The notes: generated by a model not told the origin, from the letters alone. A stretch of 64,000 nt of DNA from Acheta domesticus (GCA_031308135.1 JAHLJT010009419.1:185753829-185817828), one strand, 5' to 3'; numbered from the stretch's first letter, positions 36,046 to 48,480 are shown. Numbers and translations: made by a program.

Positions 36046-39000
36046 CTACAATACTTTACGCAAAATGTGGGCTGTTCCAAATAAAGCAATTTCTTGCACT
36101 TCCCAGTCTTTTGAATTACCAGGGAGTTTAGACAAGTTCTTACTCAAATTTTGCGGAACAAATCCCAGAGCTCCGATAACTATCGTGACGACCTGTGCTT
36201 TTACGCCCCACATTCGGCTGATCTCGATTTCCAAACTCTTGTATTTAAGACTTTTCTCTGCCTCCTTGGTAACGACGTTTTGATCGCAATACCAATAAGT
36301 AAGCAATATCAATAAGTAAACACGTTTTTTTCGCCAAATCCCGGATAACTATATCCGGTTTGTTTGCCGCTATAGTGCGATCAGTTTGAATTTGTTGGTC
36401 GTACAATATCGTACACAATCCAACAGATGTCACCGGTTTTGGTGAGTGTTCGTACCATTTGGGGCATGTGTTTGGAACTTCGATGGCGATACAGATCTGC
36501 CAGTGGAGGTAGCTGCACACCCTGTCATGTCTTTATTCGGTCTTTGCTAGGATTGGACAAGCTGAGACAATAATATCAATGGTTCCTACTTGCTCCTGGC
36601 AAATGCGGCATTTATCATCTTGGGAAATTTTGAGAACCGCTTTATCATAATGTCGTGTTCTCAAGGCCTGATCTAGGGCAGCTATTACAAGTGCTTCCGA
36701 TTCTGGCTTCATTCTTCCCCTTTTAAGCCACATAAATGATTGATCTTTATTGATCTGCACCTTGTCCATTGTTTTTAGGTATTGTCCGTGGAGTGGTTTG
36801 TCTATCCACGATTTCTTTAACATGTTTTATGTCTCACACTTCATGTTCAGCAGCATCAGAAGTTCAGTGTCTGTGTTATTCGACGTGTCTTGCCTAGTTT
36901 TCTTCGCAATGCTTCTTGCTACACTAACAATGCCTCTGTTTCCCATTCTTCGGTCAGATTTCATGACCTGCATCATTAGAGGGTCATCTTGATGGCTGAC
37001 TACATACTTCCCCAACCCGACTATTGCGTTGTGCCAGGAGGCCTCAATTTGTCTGAGGCCTCTTCCTCCTTCCTTACGTGACACATAAAGTCTATGTATA
37101 TCAGCTCGAGGGTGGGAAACATGATGCATTGTTAGCAGTTTTCTGGTTTTTCGATCCATGGTGCGAATTTCTTGCTTAGTTCAGTCCAACAGCCCAAAAC
37201 TATTCGGCTACAGGTACCGCAAACTACCTATGGCAGATATTTTATTCTTGGAATTCAGAGCGGACTGCAGGACCAGTCTCACTCTCCTATAATACTCCCT
37301 ACGAATTCTCTCTTTCATTCTGTCGTTCGAGATGGTTTCACATTCTTCAATGCCCAGATATTTGTAAGTTTTACCTGGCTCAAGATCTTGAATCACAGTG
37401 TGCGTATCAATTTCAATGTTCTCAGACGTTGTGAGTTTCCCTTTTTTTAAATTGATTTTTTGCATACTTGTCAAGACCAAACTTCATGCAGATGTCATTG
37501 CTAAAGTCATAGACGACAGACAGTATTTGGGAGAGAATCGCTTCATTCTTAGCAAACACTTTTAGATCATCCATGTAATACAAATGTGATACTGGCCTTT
37601 CATCACCATGGAGCTTAAAACCAAAGTCAGCTTGCGACAACTGTCTCGATAGTGGGATCAAACTGATGCAAAACAGCAGAGGGGATAGTGAATCTCCTTG
37701 AAAAATACCCCTGTTAATCTGAATACTTCTGGTTTCTACTGCTTCCTTTCCGCTGTGTATTAGTAACCTGGTACTCCACGACTTCATACTAGCCTTGCAA
37801 AATTCAATAAGTCTAGGATGAAATCGATAGATCTCCAGGGTCTTCAAAATCCAATCGTGTGGTACACTATCAAAGGCCTTTTGGTAGTCAATCCAAGCCA
37901 TGCTCAAATTACGTTTGCGTTTCTTTACATCATTCAAAATGACTTTATTCAGTAACAAGATTTCCTTACAGCCATAAGAGCCTTTACGACATCCTTTTTG
38001 TTCAGCTGGCATTAGATGATTCTTATCTAGATGTCTGTACATTTTGTCAGCTATGGCTGCAGTGATAACTTTGTACAGTACTGGCAGACAAGTGATTGGC
38101 CTATAGTTCTTCGCCAAAGAGCTGTCTCCCGCTTTGGGTAGCAAATATGTGATGCCGCGTGTGAGCCATTCCGGGAGTTCCTTTGGGTTTTCTAAAATTT
38201 TATTAACAGCCTTTGCTAGATGAGAATGTATTGCAGTTAATTTCTTAATCCAATAAATCTGGATCTTATCAATCCCGGGGGACTTCCAGTTTCCCATGTT
38301 CTTAATTGCTTGGAAGAGGTCCTCTTCCGAGAATTGGTGAACATCTTCCACTGTTTCTACAAGTTAATCAGCAGCATCAACTTCAGATTGAAGCCAAGAT
38401 GCGTCTTTGTTGTAGGATCTGCTCTCCTCCCAGATTCCTGCCCAAAATGCTTCGACGTCATCTTTTGAAGGAGTAACAGCTTTGCCATTCGGTTTTTGAG
38501 TCAGACGATAGAATCTCTTCGCGTCTGTTTCAAACAACCGGTTCTGTACACGGAAATCTATTCTACGTTTGTAACGTCTAATTCTTTGAGCCCATGCTTG
38601 AATTTTCTCTTTTAGCTTTTCAACTACCATTAGCCTGCTGGTGTCATTTTCAATTTGGTATTTTTGTTCAACATTGAATATTTTTCGTTGAACTTTAGAG
38701 GTGTGCGTTGATTTAGAAGATGCCTCAGCTAAGAGTGATATTTCGCGCCGGGTGTCGGCTATCCGTTTCTCAATTCTGTTCATCCATGGGGGTACAGAGC
38801 TGTTTACTCTGTTTTGCTGTCGGCCGTCGGTGTTCTTGGCTGGCCCCAAAATTATCTGAGATACTAGATATCCAGTTGCATATATGATGTGATTTATTTC
38901 AGTAATATCTAGATCTCTGCCTGGGGTCTCGACCACCTCATTTAAGACAGAATTCACTGTTTCTATCACTCTTTTAGCTTTGGCATTTTCGTATATTCTC

Positions 39001-39647
39001 CTCAACGGTTTGCGAGATTCAAACGGAAGTTGACTAACTCTTTCGATCTCGCGCCGAAGGAGACTTCGCATTATGTCCTTATCGTGTAATTCATTGCCAG
39101 ATGAATTTTCACCACTGACGTGTGTTTCAATGGAAAGAGATGAACCTTCCACGGGATCATCATTTTCAAGTTCTACATGTTCGTCATGTGGATTGTTCGA
39201 GCGAAGTACATACTCCGCATTTCCCTCAATGTCAGCAAGTTGTTCTGCTGTGAATTTTCCACTGCTGAGTATGTATCGTCGTTGACTGGCAAGCTTCTTT
39301 GAGTCTAGGGTAGGTCTGATATCTGGGTTCCGCTCTCTCCATACCTTGAAAACTTCTATTTCTGAGCCCCCATTTTTCGCTTTTGCATAGTAAAAGCACC
39401 ACATCACCTCCTTTAATTCATCCCGGGTCCATCTCTGACGATGGCTTCGAGCTACTGCCGGTTCTGGGTCCCTGGGACTAACATCCGTGGGATGGCCAGA
39501 CGTCGACAAGGTGACATTAGCTCGGTTTCTGAGCAGGTATGGGACATTGGTAGAACAAGGCACGTTAAGATTCATTACATTTCTTGTTCTATCCATTTTG
39601 CTCATTGGTTTGAATTGAAGATTCGCAGGACGTAAGTTCGAGTTCAC
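36046..39647 (-). pseudogene. R2-like LINE polyprotein, decayed
   Basis: The N-terminal 427-codon frame (39647-38364) contains RWTRDELKEVMWCFYYAKA and RPTLDSKKLASQRRYIL, suggesting a DNA-binding domain. One in-frame TAA (38364-38366) separates it from the RT frame (to 37422). The RT shows NYRPITCLPVLYK, AWIDYQKAFDSVPHDW, FQGDSLSPLLF and catalytic YYMDDLKVFA. A frameshift near 37450 leads to the next frame (GKTYKYLGIEE), and further breaks near 37205, 36830, 36530 and 36300 follow. The Cys knuckle reads CRICQEQVGTIDIIVSAC, where the expected His is Ile. It ends at 36046. A non-functional relic. Confidence 0.7.
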
Positions 39648-40110
39648 AGATTACACTTAACCCTCAGGTTGTTTCCTGCCATCCGTTACTGCGACCCACA
39701 GTGGCCTCGGGGCATCCCCCCGCAGGGCCCAGCAAGGGGTCCCTCCGATCGCCAGTCGGCATTACTAAACCCTACGGGATTTTCACTGACTGCTGAAGGC
39801 AGCCTCCTTCGCTGGCTAATGCAAGGTTCGGGCCTCCACTCTAATCAGTGGCCTGCTGTGCCAACCCAGTTTCTCTCCTGTACCCTCTATGGGCCGACAA
39901 CAGGAAGTCCAAAGGTTCATGACCCTTCCCTCTCTACTTACTACCCACTCTCCTCAAAATGGAGTACTTCTTCGTCGGACCCCTCACCTTCAACCTATTC
40001 AGTAAGGGAGGCCCTACCAGTAGCTAGGCTACCACTGACATAGCTCTCAGGCTCATGGGGGTACTCAAGCTCCACCACCAACTCCAAGGTCGTGTACTCC
40101 CTAGGTGGAG
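39648..40110 (-). other. probable 5' UTR of the R2-like LINE
   Basis: GC-rich relative to its neighbours, without a believable frame, and directly upstream of the N-terminal coding frame on the minus strand. It stops at a (TTG/TTA)n tract at about 40111. Assignment is by position. Confidence 0.4.
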
Positions 40111-40113
40111 TTG

Positions 40114-40151
<38 letters not shown>

Positions 40152-40915
40152 TTATTATTATTAGACCGCGGAACTTCATGCAATTGCATACTTTTACTGA
40201 CTGTGCATATCGAAAGGAAATGTATAAAACTTTATCACCAAAAATAAAACATATCAAGGTCACCTTTCAGTTGATGGACCAGATACGTGGGAACCTAAAC
40301 ATTTAAACGAAATGAATCGTTGAGGAAAGAATGCCTTTAAGGAGCGTCAGCTGGTTATTTACCATCATGCAAAGGGTTAATCATGCCCAAAATTTTGCAA
40401 AATGCTATTAACGAAGAAAGCACAGTGAGTGACATAATGTCATGGTACATCAATGAATAGGCGATAGAACCCGGAGGACAACGCCCGAAGACATTTTCTG
40501 ATCGAGAAGAAAATCTCATAGTGAAAATAATAAAGAAGGATCCTTGTATTAATGCACCAAAAATTACTCCACAGTTATAAATTGGCATTGGCAAGAAAGT
40601 AAATTCCGAAACCGTGCGAAGGGTGCTAAGGAGGTTGAATTTCCTTAGCCGCGTTGCCAGAAGAAAGCCACTAGTAAGTTAAAAGAGAAATGCCCGAAAA
40701 GATCTGACTTCGATCCACTTCCCCACAATAGCCTAAAATATATGCACTTAAATATACCGCGTACATTAAAATACGCAGTTAAACTAAAAAATCGCAAACA
40801 TGCAAAATAAAAATAGGGTAGATTTGTTTTATTTTTGGTGATTGGTAAAGTTATATACATTTCCTTTCGGTACGCAGTCAGTAAAATATGCAATTGCATG
40901 AAGTTCCTCGGTCTG

Positions 40916-40966
<51 letters not shown>
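40111..40966. mobile_element. Tc1-like DNA element, internally deleted, TIRs include (TTA)n
   Basis: Left arm: GTTGTTATTATT...TTAGACCGCGGAACTTCATG, continuing to about 40250. Right arm (about 40815-40966) is its near reverse complement, including CATGAAGTTCCTCGGTC and (ATA)n...AACAACAAT. The inner non-microsatellite boundary is 40164-40913. Decayed Tc1-type transposase sequence lies between. TA insertion would be hidden in the TTA tracts. Confidence 0.65.
40315..40725 (+). pseudogene. Tc1/mariner transposase N-terminal relic
   Basis: Read across frameshifts, the segment gives short pieces typical of the helix-turn-helix region of Tc1-type transposases: an ERQLVIYHH-like start, REENLIVKIIKKDPCINAPK, then SETVRRVLRRLNFLSRVARR and KPLV. 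Tc1 proteins bind the terminal repeats with this region and cut with a DDE domain. No DDE part is present. The right TIR follows within about 100 bp, so the catalytic half is deleted. Confidence 0.6.
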
Positions 40967-40967
<1 letters not shown>

Positions 40968-41039
40968 CAATGAAACACAATACATGGGCATCGGGACATA
41001 CGTTCGTTTGCTGGACAAAAGTAATTTTTAACGAAAATG

Positions 41040-41790
41040 GCACTTATCTCCTTCAGCTTTTCCATGCTTCAATTTAGCAACTAGTTTTATCCATTTTTTT
41101 CGTTATTAAAGCCTTGTAATAAGTTTTCTGTCGAAAATTTGCCGTTTTTCGCGCACTACATAACTTTCTCTCTACTGAGTAAGAGGTAGCGAGAAAGTAA
41201 ACTAGTGGTCCTAAAACATCAAGTACTTTCTCGTCCGTATTTTCATGAAAATTACGCGAAAAGAACTCAAATTTTCGAAAAATTGTACATGACCTCATTT
41301 CAAAATATTTCTTTAAAGAAACGACTCCAGGGGAAAAATCTCTTTCATATTTTAGTTGTAGGAAGACTAAAAAAAATTGAATCGGTGCAATTCTCGAAAA
41401 ATCAGGGTTTTTAACGAACCTGAAATCTGCACCTCTGCTCTTAAACGATCTTCACACTATCCGACAACAAAATTTAATGAAAAACGATGCAGCCATTTGT
41501 TTGAAAATTTTGAAAATGTCTCAATGCCTTCATGTAAAGAATCCCCCAAACTTAAAATATCGGTTTCAAATTCAAGGGCCTGCAATATCAGCCAGATCGA
41601 TTGGGGGAATATTATTTTTGGAGAAAATCGGCTGAACGGTTTAGTCGCTAGTGTTATTCACAGTCGGACAGACGGACGGACAGAAACTGACAAACGTTTT
41701 GCCGTCATTCGATTTTTCGCCATCCAGGGCCCACAAAACATGGATTCTGGCTACACCGTGTGTTAGAGAATTTTTTTGTTCCTAAAGGCT
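41040..41790 (+). repeat. modular AT-rich repeat family, two abutting fragments
   Basis: 41065-41195 matches the terminal part of the family (TTTAGCAACTAGTTTTATCC, TTCGCGCACTACATAAC). A second fragment starts at about 41198 (ACTAGTGGTCCTAAAACATC) and runs to the AATCGGCTGAACGGTTTAG signature, GACGGACGG and ...GTGTGTTAGAGAATTTTTTT near 41775. Confidence 0.6.
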
Positions 41791-43164
41791 GTAGCAAGAT
41801 AAGGGAGGCTAAAAATAACCCCAAGCCTAATTCAATTTTGAAAAAAGAGCATCTTCAGTGTTATTTTGAAAGTAATTTTCCCAAAATTTCAGAGCGACAG
41901 ACTGATTATTTTTTGATTTTTTCATGCCATTACTCGGCGATAAAATTCTGAAAAAATTATGAGATCTAATTCAAATATATAAATATCTTGAATTTTTTTA
42001 AAAAATGGCGGGAAATTCAATTATTAAATTATTATTCGGTATTTTTCTGTTTTATTTCTAAGGTGACGACTCCAAAAAAATCTTACAAATCGGTATTAAG
42101 GTGTTCTTTACTACTGATTTTTTTTTCAGATTTTTCTAATGGGTGCATCATATTGAAAAACAAATAAAAATATTTTTTCTTCATTTATACGCATATAACT
42201 CATAAGTTAAACGTCCTGAACTTTCTCTAGTTTTCTCGGCAGAACACTGCATTTCGACGACTGCGTTTCCGATCAAACACGCCCTCTGTCTCACGACAGC
42301 ACTTCACGAACCGGAGTATGGTACTCTTGTTCGGTATAGATTCAGACGATCATTTTTCTCTGAAAGCTGCCAGAGACTCATTGAAATATTGTGTTCGGTA
42401 ATGTTTCTCCACCACTAAACTGCGTTGTTCCGCTTTTCCTAACAGAACCAGCTTCTTATGACGATATTTATTTCTAGAGGAAGAGACAAGTCCCATACAT
42501 CAAAATAATTCAAATATGACCAAGTACATATGATGTTTCCTTCATGCTTTTAGTTGGATGTTATATTCATACATTACAGACAATAGAAGGAAATATTCTG
42601 CAGTGGTTATCGGAAATAATACGATTTGTCTGAAATATTCTCTGAAATCAGACAGAAGCTACAGCAGAACATATTGCTGAATGATTGTTGTAGCGAATGC
42701 TTGATTCGTTTTGTCAATTTGTACGGTAAAGAGATAACGAACGGGAGCGCTCGACGATGTACCATGTACTATCAAAGCCGGTGATAAAACCTAAGTTATG
42801 TCTTGCCAGGAAGCTACATACATGTGATGTAACTCGCTAACGTGGATGTTGCACCTACAATGAAGGCAAGTTTAGGAACACAAAATATTCCTTAGGATTG
42901 GAGCTGGTCGTTTAGCACACACGTGCGCAATTAAAATAATTCGAAATTCCCAAGAACTCTTACTTTATATAATCAAATGGCGTGTTGGGGCATGTAGCTG
43001 CAGAAAATCTGGAGTGAAGTGTTCTTCTCTAGGCAAACATAGTTCTGAGCATGCATGTGGCAATCAGTGAGTGGATTGTCTAAAACGATGTGGTCACAAG
43101 CATGGGAAATAGAAGTTTATTAATTAAATTGAACGGATAAAATCCAGTAGAAAATCAATCACCA
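41791..43164. other. AT-rich sequence, no gene recognised
   Basis: No coding frame or repeat is supported. A GC-richer patch at 42240-42320 has no frame of interest. Confidence 0.35.
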
Positions 43165-43700
43165 ATGCAATTTTGGAGTGGTATGGAAGTTATGTGCAGA
43201 GACAAGGAAGGAAATTTAATAGGCACGGAAGGGAGGGTAATAGACAGGTGGATGGAATATTTCCAGCAGCTTTTGAATGGAAACCAAAAGAGTGAACAGA
43301 GCAAAAATAACACGCTTTATGGACTGGACTTCGAATTAAATGAACCAACAAGGAATGAAACATATGCAGCAAGAAGGAAGTTAAAGAATAACAAAGCCCC
43401 AAGGTTGGTTGGTATAGCGTAAGAATTTGTGAAGTTAGGACCTAAAACTCTACGGAAGGAAATACATGAATTAATATGTGAAGAATGAATAAAGAAAAAT
43501 ATTCCATGAGATTGGCAAATAGCGGTGTTACATCCAATACATAAGAATGGAAGTAAACTGAAATGTAATAACTATAGAGATATAGCGTTACTGATTACGG
43601 TTTATAAAATATTCTCAACAATTTTAGCTACAAAAATAATATACTATGATTAAATTATAGATGACTATCAAGTGGTTTTAGGAACAGAGTGCTATGTACA
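43165..43700 (+). pseudogene. RTE-like LINE reverse transcriptase fragment
   Basis: The open part (43165-43422) shows RWMEYFQQLLNG and RKLKNNKAPRLVGIA, where the last Pro-Asp of the usual KAPGPDGIP is lost. After the stop the frame continues with PWDWQIAVLHPIHKNGSKL, CNNYRDIALL and VYKIFSTILATKI, the RT fingers region. The catalytic palm is missing. The fragment is decayed, and the family assignment is by motif spacing and wording only. Confidence 0.65.
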
Positions 43701-43789
43701 CATACCGAAACAGTTTCACATTAAGTTTGACAAGAGTGTACCTGGTATGATGGTTGATTATTGGAATGATGGAGATGGATATTAGGTAG

Positions 43790-44490
43790 GCCTATTATAA
43801 GTGTCGTCTCTCAAGAAATCGTCAGGACACTTGTTTGTTGTAAAGCAGAACGAGTATGTACCTTCATAATAAAAGATAATCTCAAGTACCCAGCAGTAAA
43901 GATTGACAATAAGCAAGTCAAACAGATGAAAAATGAGGTCTTTGAGTTGTGCTCTGACGAGAGATTACAATCAGAAAAGCAACCTTTGGAGAAGATATCT
44001 GAAGAACCACCGGAGGAAAGTCACATGACACGAAAGACCACGACTTACTGTGAAACCGCCAGCATGGATGACAACCGGAGAATATCAGACGTTTTCAGAG
44101 CTCTCTGCAATTACCAACATTCAAAATCCATCATATGAAGAGGCCTTAAAATCGGAAAATAAAGCCAAATGGGTTGCAGCTACGAAGGAAGAAATGGATG
44201 CTTTAACTGAGAATTGTACTTGGGAATTGGTGAGTCTCCCAAAATGTGTTAAGGTCATTCAGAATTGCTGAGTCCTCGGAAATTATGATGGAATTTCGTG
44301 CTCGTCTCGTAGCTAAAGGATTTGCTACACAAAAAGCTGGCATATAGAATGTGATGAATCTTTTGGTCCACTGGAACGTTACGACACGGTATGTATGGTA
44401 TTTGCTGTTCCTGCTAATGAGAAGCTGGAGTTACACCCGTTTCATGTAAAAATAGCAGTTTTGTATGGTTCACTGTAGGAGAAAACAAAT
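43790..44490 (+). pseudogene. Ty1/copia LTR-retrotransposon pol relic (plus strand)
   Basis: In decayed frames the sequence reads PSYEEALKSENKAKWVAATK, EEMDALTENCTWELVSLPK, then ARLVAKGFATQKAG and, near 44445, FHVKIAVLYGSL. This is the order seen at the start of copia-type reverse transcriptases (EAL...W..AM..E, TWELV, RLVAKG, FDVKTAFL.G.L). Stops and frameshifts interrupt. No LTRs were found, and it is cut off at about 44490 by the R2-like LINE tail. Confidence 0.7.
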
Positions 44491-45020
44491 ATCTGATGGA
44501 TTATTGTGTATTGCTATGGATTACATTTTTAACCAGTTGGGATCAATCAATCATTTCGGCCACAGGACTAATTCCTACAAGCATAAAGAAACACTTGGAA
44601 ATCCTTCAATCAGAAAGCTATGTATCAAAAATTCAGAAATCTGTGATACTGCACACTTTCCATATTGTGAGGAAGTTCTTAGGAGACGAGATTGACTGAT
44701 ATCAATTAAATTACTGTTTAATAAAGCGCGTAAAGCCAGTGAGTGCAGTGTGGACATGTATATGGAAATTTTGATAGTGGTACGATAGTAGACAGTTTAT
44801 ATGAATGTGTTATCTCTATAATATATTTAAATTTAACATGACTTGTGTTCTTTATGTATTTATATTTAATTTGACTTGTGTTCCTAAGAGTATTTTAACT
44901 TAATTTGACGTGTGTCCTTATGTTTTTAAATTTGATTTCACTTGTGTTCTGACTGTTATATAATACGTCTTGAATCCTAATTCCGATGTATTATGTCCAA
45001 CATTGTTAAGAAAGCTAATA

Positions 45021-45069
<49 letters not shown>
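44491..45069 (+). mobile_element. R2-like LINE 3' end, plus-strand copy
   Basis: The 67-codon frame at 44496-44699 contains ATGLIPTSIKKHLEIL and ILHTFHIVRKFLG. These match the C-terminal blocks of the minus-strand copies at 35065 and 36046. A ~320-bp 3' UTR follows, then an (AATA)n/(ATA)n tail at 45013-45069. The 5' truncation is at about 44490. Confidence 0.65.
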
Positions 45070-45073
<4 letters not shown>

Positions 45074-45404
45074 CAAGATATTTGTCACATAAATACCGCA
45101 TAAGCCGTGTATGACAAGTCAGAATCTACACAGTGTATACAATACAGGTATATCTAAATATTAAATACAATACAGAACTTAAATTCAATTCAGTTTTGTA
45201 CTAAATACACTACAATACAATGCTAATAAATTTTATAATTGGTAGTGTAAGAAGATTAAACTGGAAAACAATACTAATAAAAAATAAAGAAATGAAAAAA
45301 CAAAGACAGAAAAAATCGTCTTCATATGAGATTCATGGCAGAGCTGAGTCCATCCCTTACATCCAAGAATCAGTTTGGGGGTTTCAAAACATGCAACAGA
45401 CAAT

Positions 45405-46790
45405 GTCCCTAGTGGTGCTAGAGAATGGCACAGACTTTCCCGTACTAGTTTTCTATTTCCTTTGGTCTCGGCTAGCCATTCGGATTTGCCAAACTCTCTT
45501 GCCAGCTGCCATCTATCGCTGCCCAAAGTACATTTTTTGACATTTTCTACACTTTTCGGTTTCTTAATAGTAGAACGGAAATATTTATTTATATAAATAT
45601 ATTAAAGAACAGTAAAACCTCGTCCTAAATGGCAATATTATTCGAAAAATTCGCAGCCGTTTTTAAGAAAATAGCGTTTAAGCGCTGCTGTAAATGCGAA
45701 AATTAAAGCTCTTCTTCACAGGAATCTTTTGTGATTTCGAAAAACTTCGTTAGATATCATTTGAAGTACTTTAACTCACAAATACAATAGTTTTTTACAA
45801 TTTGCTGGAAATGTGCATATTAACGGTATGAAAGATCTTTCAAAAAAATTACATTTGTGTAATTTTTGAAAAAAACGAAAAATACCCCGAAATGAACTTA
45901 ACGTAATTTTAAAGAAAAATTACGAAATTTAAAATTTGCATTATCCATTCGAAAAGTGCGAAGAAAAAATTTGGAGCCACTTATGAGAAAATGGCGTTAA
46001 AGCGTTTCTGAAAATGCGGAATTTTGAGTTTGTTTTCACAGAAAACATTTGAGTTTCAAGAATGACATTATTTAGATCACATATACTCGAAAATGGAACA
46101 ATGTAAACAAATCGCCGCATTAACGATGTGAGAGAGATGTAAAAAAACATTTTCGTAATTTTTTTAAAAAAACAAAAGAATAAAGCAATATGGCGTCAAT
46201 GTCATCTCATTGAGTACATTTAGCACTATCCATACCAAAAGTTTAAAGAAAACATTTGAAGCCCTTTTTGAGAAAGTATTGTTTTTGTAATTTTTTTACA
46301 TTGCACACATTGCATGCAATATTGCGCGAACACTCTAAAATTTTCAAAAAATACACAAAATATTAATGAAATAACTCACTATGGAGAACAAATTTCATTT
46401 GAAGGAAAAGTCCCCATCTTCAATTTTGTAGTTGTATTAAAGTCGTCGAGAAAAATTCAAACTTTTGCAATTTTCGAAAATTCAGAGTTAACCGTTAAAA
46501 TCGCCTTTATCACACCTATGCCACCTATATCACACTCTATTCTCACAAGAAATTTTAAGAAAAATGTGGAGCCATTTTTGAGAAAATTTTGAAAATGTTC
46601 TCAGGGCTTCATGTAAAGTACCCCCAAAAACTAATAAATGTTTTTCAAAATCGTAGACCTTCGACTTAAGCCAGTTGGACAGGTTTTTCTTCAATTTGGA
46701 AAAAATCCTAATTATGGTTTAGAAGCTAGTGTTGTACGTACACCGGACAAGCAGATAGGATAGACGGACGGACGTTTTCAAAATACGTAC
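45405..46790 (+). repeat. modular AT-rich repeat family, full-length-type copy
   Basis: Start CTAGTGGTGCTAGAGAATGGC, then GACTTTCCCGTACTAG. Module starts of the GAGCC-n-GAGAAAAT type lie at 45665, 45985, 46270 and 46580, spaced 320, 285 and 310 bp. The end includes a degenerate signature and GACGGACGGACG near 46765. It sits in the 3' region of the CR1/Jockey-group LINE. Confidence 0.75.
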
Positions 46791-46899
46791 GTACTAATTT
46801 ATATGGATGTAGATACATGTTTATGATGTATATATCTTTTGTAGTGTAGAATGTATGGTTTAACAGGAAAGCTTTCAGTTTATTTTCGAATGTGTGTAT

Positions 46900-47676
46900 C
46901 AGTGGCGTAGCGTGACTCACACGTTTGGGGATGCTCAACAATAACACACAAAATGTCACTATCAACTACTTCATCTAACAGGCGAACGCAACACAAGGCA
47001 GATACACTGGGACTACTTCCACGATCTCGATTGCTTACGACGGTGTAGGCGCTTCCCACAAAATCCTCACAGCAGTCAGGGCTGCCGATGTCTTGAAAGC
47101 AAATTATACAATGGCTCAGCTTTAATTCTTATACGCGAATGGCAATAAGACCATTTGTTAATTTATACATTGCAGACTTAAATAATATGTAATCTATTTA
47201 AGAGATAATACAATTTCTTGGATATTAATTAAGAAATAGTAGTCAGGCACTATTTCTACAGTTTGTACCTATGACCAAGCGGGGACTCCCGAGTGAGAGA
47301 GAGAAAGATAATTTACTGAACGCCTGAAGTGTGCTGCGCTCTCGTGCACAAACGAGCTTCTTTCCGCAGTAGACGCTAGCGTAAAGCAGTCGGGTTTCTC
47401 TGAGCCAGGGGTGAAGAGGGGAGAGGGGGACCTCGCCATCTGCGCATGCGTCATTGCTCGTCGCAATCTGGCGGCAGACGCTGAAGTATTTTAGCTTCCA
47501 ACCAATCAGAGGCCAGCTTCAACAGCCCGCCGAATTCAATCATAGAAAATCAATTTTAAATTAATACAAAACGTGTTTCGCTCAACAGACCACTTGTAAG
47601 ATTATCAATACAGTATTTAAGGTTCTTATATACGGGGATGCTCAGCATCTCAGCGTCCCCTGACGCTACGCCACTG
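46900..47676. mobile_element. hAT-type non-autonomous transposon, 777 bp
   Basis: The ends CAGTGGCGTAGCGTGAC and GACGCTACGCCACTG are inverted repeats, and GTGTGTAT is duplicated exactly at both flanks (46892-46899 and 47677-47684). An 8-bp TSD and CAGTGG-type ends fit the hAT superfamily. No transposase frame is present. It interrupts the C-terminal coding part of the minus-strand LINE. Confidence 0.9.
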
Positions 47677-48000
47677 GTGTGTATTGAGTTTAAGCTTTAA
47701 ATTCACTAGGAAGTTTGTTATATACTGCAATGCCTTCTATAACAGTCGTTTTTGGAAAGAGTGCAATTTTGCTTTGTGGGACATGCAGATTTCTTGTTTT
47801 TATAGTATCACAGTAATGAACTTCTGTGTTTAGAGTAACAGAATCCTTGTTTTCCATAAGTGCCTTCTTTGTGAAGATTGATATTTTAAATATGTACATG
47901 CATGAGAACAGCAGAATTTGGAATTTTTCGAAATGTGGTTTGCAGGACTCATTTTTGTGAGTGTTCATCTTTCCAATTTCGTTATATTTCTTAAACCATT

Positions 48001-48480
48001 TTTGTAGGAAAACGAATTTTGATGAATTTCATTTTAAACTGTTTTTTTAATTATTTTCAATATGATTGTGTTTTTTTAACATAAATTGTTTGTGGAAAGA
48101 CCAGAAATAGCTGAACAATTTTATGAATTAATAAATAGTACCAATATAGAATTAAATATAAATGTTATCATTGAATAATGCATTTGATTTTATTCTAATA
48201 TGTAATGGATTTTTATAGTAATCCTATGGTTTATATTTTTAACCAGTTAGGATTTTTTAAAATTTAATTATACTTGTTCACACACATTTTTTATAGATAA
48301 GGTCTGAAATATTTAAATTGCCAATACTAAATACATAAATTGCCCATATCACCCATTTACTAACTTTAAAGGTCATTACAAAATTAAATGGGTATTTTTA
48401 ATAACATAAAATCATGTTTCTTTAAATGTAACTTTCAAGAAACTTAATTACCAAACATGGTCTCCACCTCAATCAGGTAG
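48001..48480. other. AT-rich sequence, no gene recognised
   Basis: Long A/T runs and no frame. It separates two oppositely oriented LINE pieces. Confidence 0.4.

Larger units (their letters stand above)
35927..40110 (-). mobile_element. R2-like LINE, long degenerate copy
   Basis: A (TTA)n tail at 35927-35942 ends a minus-strand element that reaches back through the C terminus, RT and N-terminal domain to about 39647. A GC-richer 460-bp stretch (39648-40110) is probably its 5' UTR. It lies immediately upstream, in element orientation, of the truncated copy at 34896-35922. Confidence 0.65.
45070..48000 (-). mobile_element. CR1/Jockey-group LINE 3' portion, split by two insertions
   Basis: Pieces in minus orientation: 3' UTR at 45070-45404 (matches 54283-54388 and 56745-56905), C-terminal coding at about 46800-46899 and 47685-47970. 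The modular repeat (45405-46790) and a hAT element (46900-47676) interrupt it. The coding piece shows RNLHVP and NKLPSEFK, also present in the copy at 56911-60077. Upstream sequence beyond 48000 is not LINE-like, so the copy is 5'-truncated. Confidence 0.65.
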
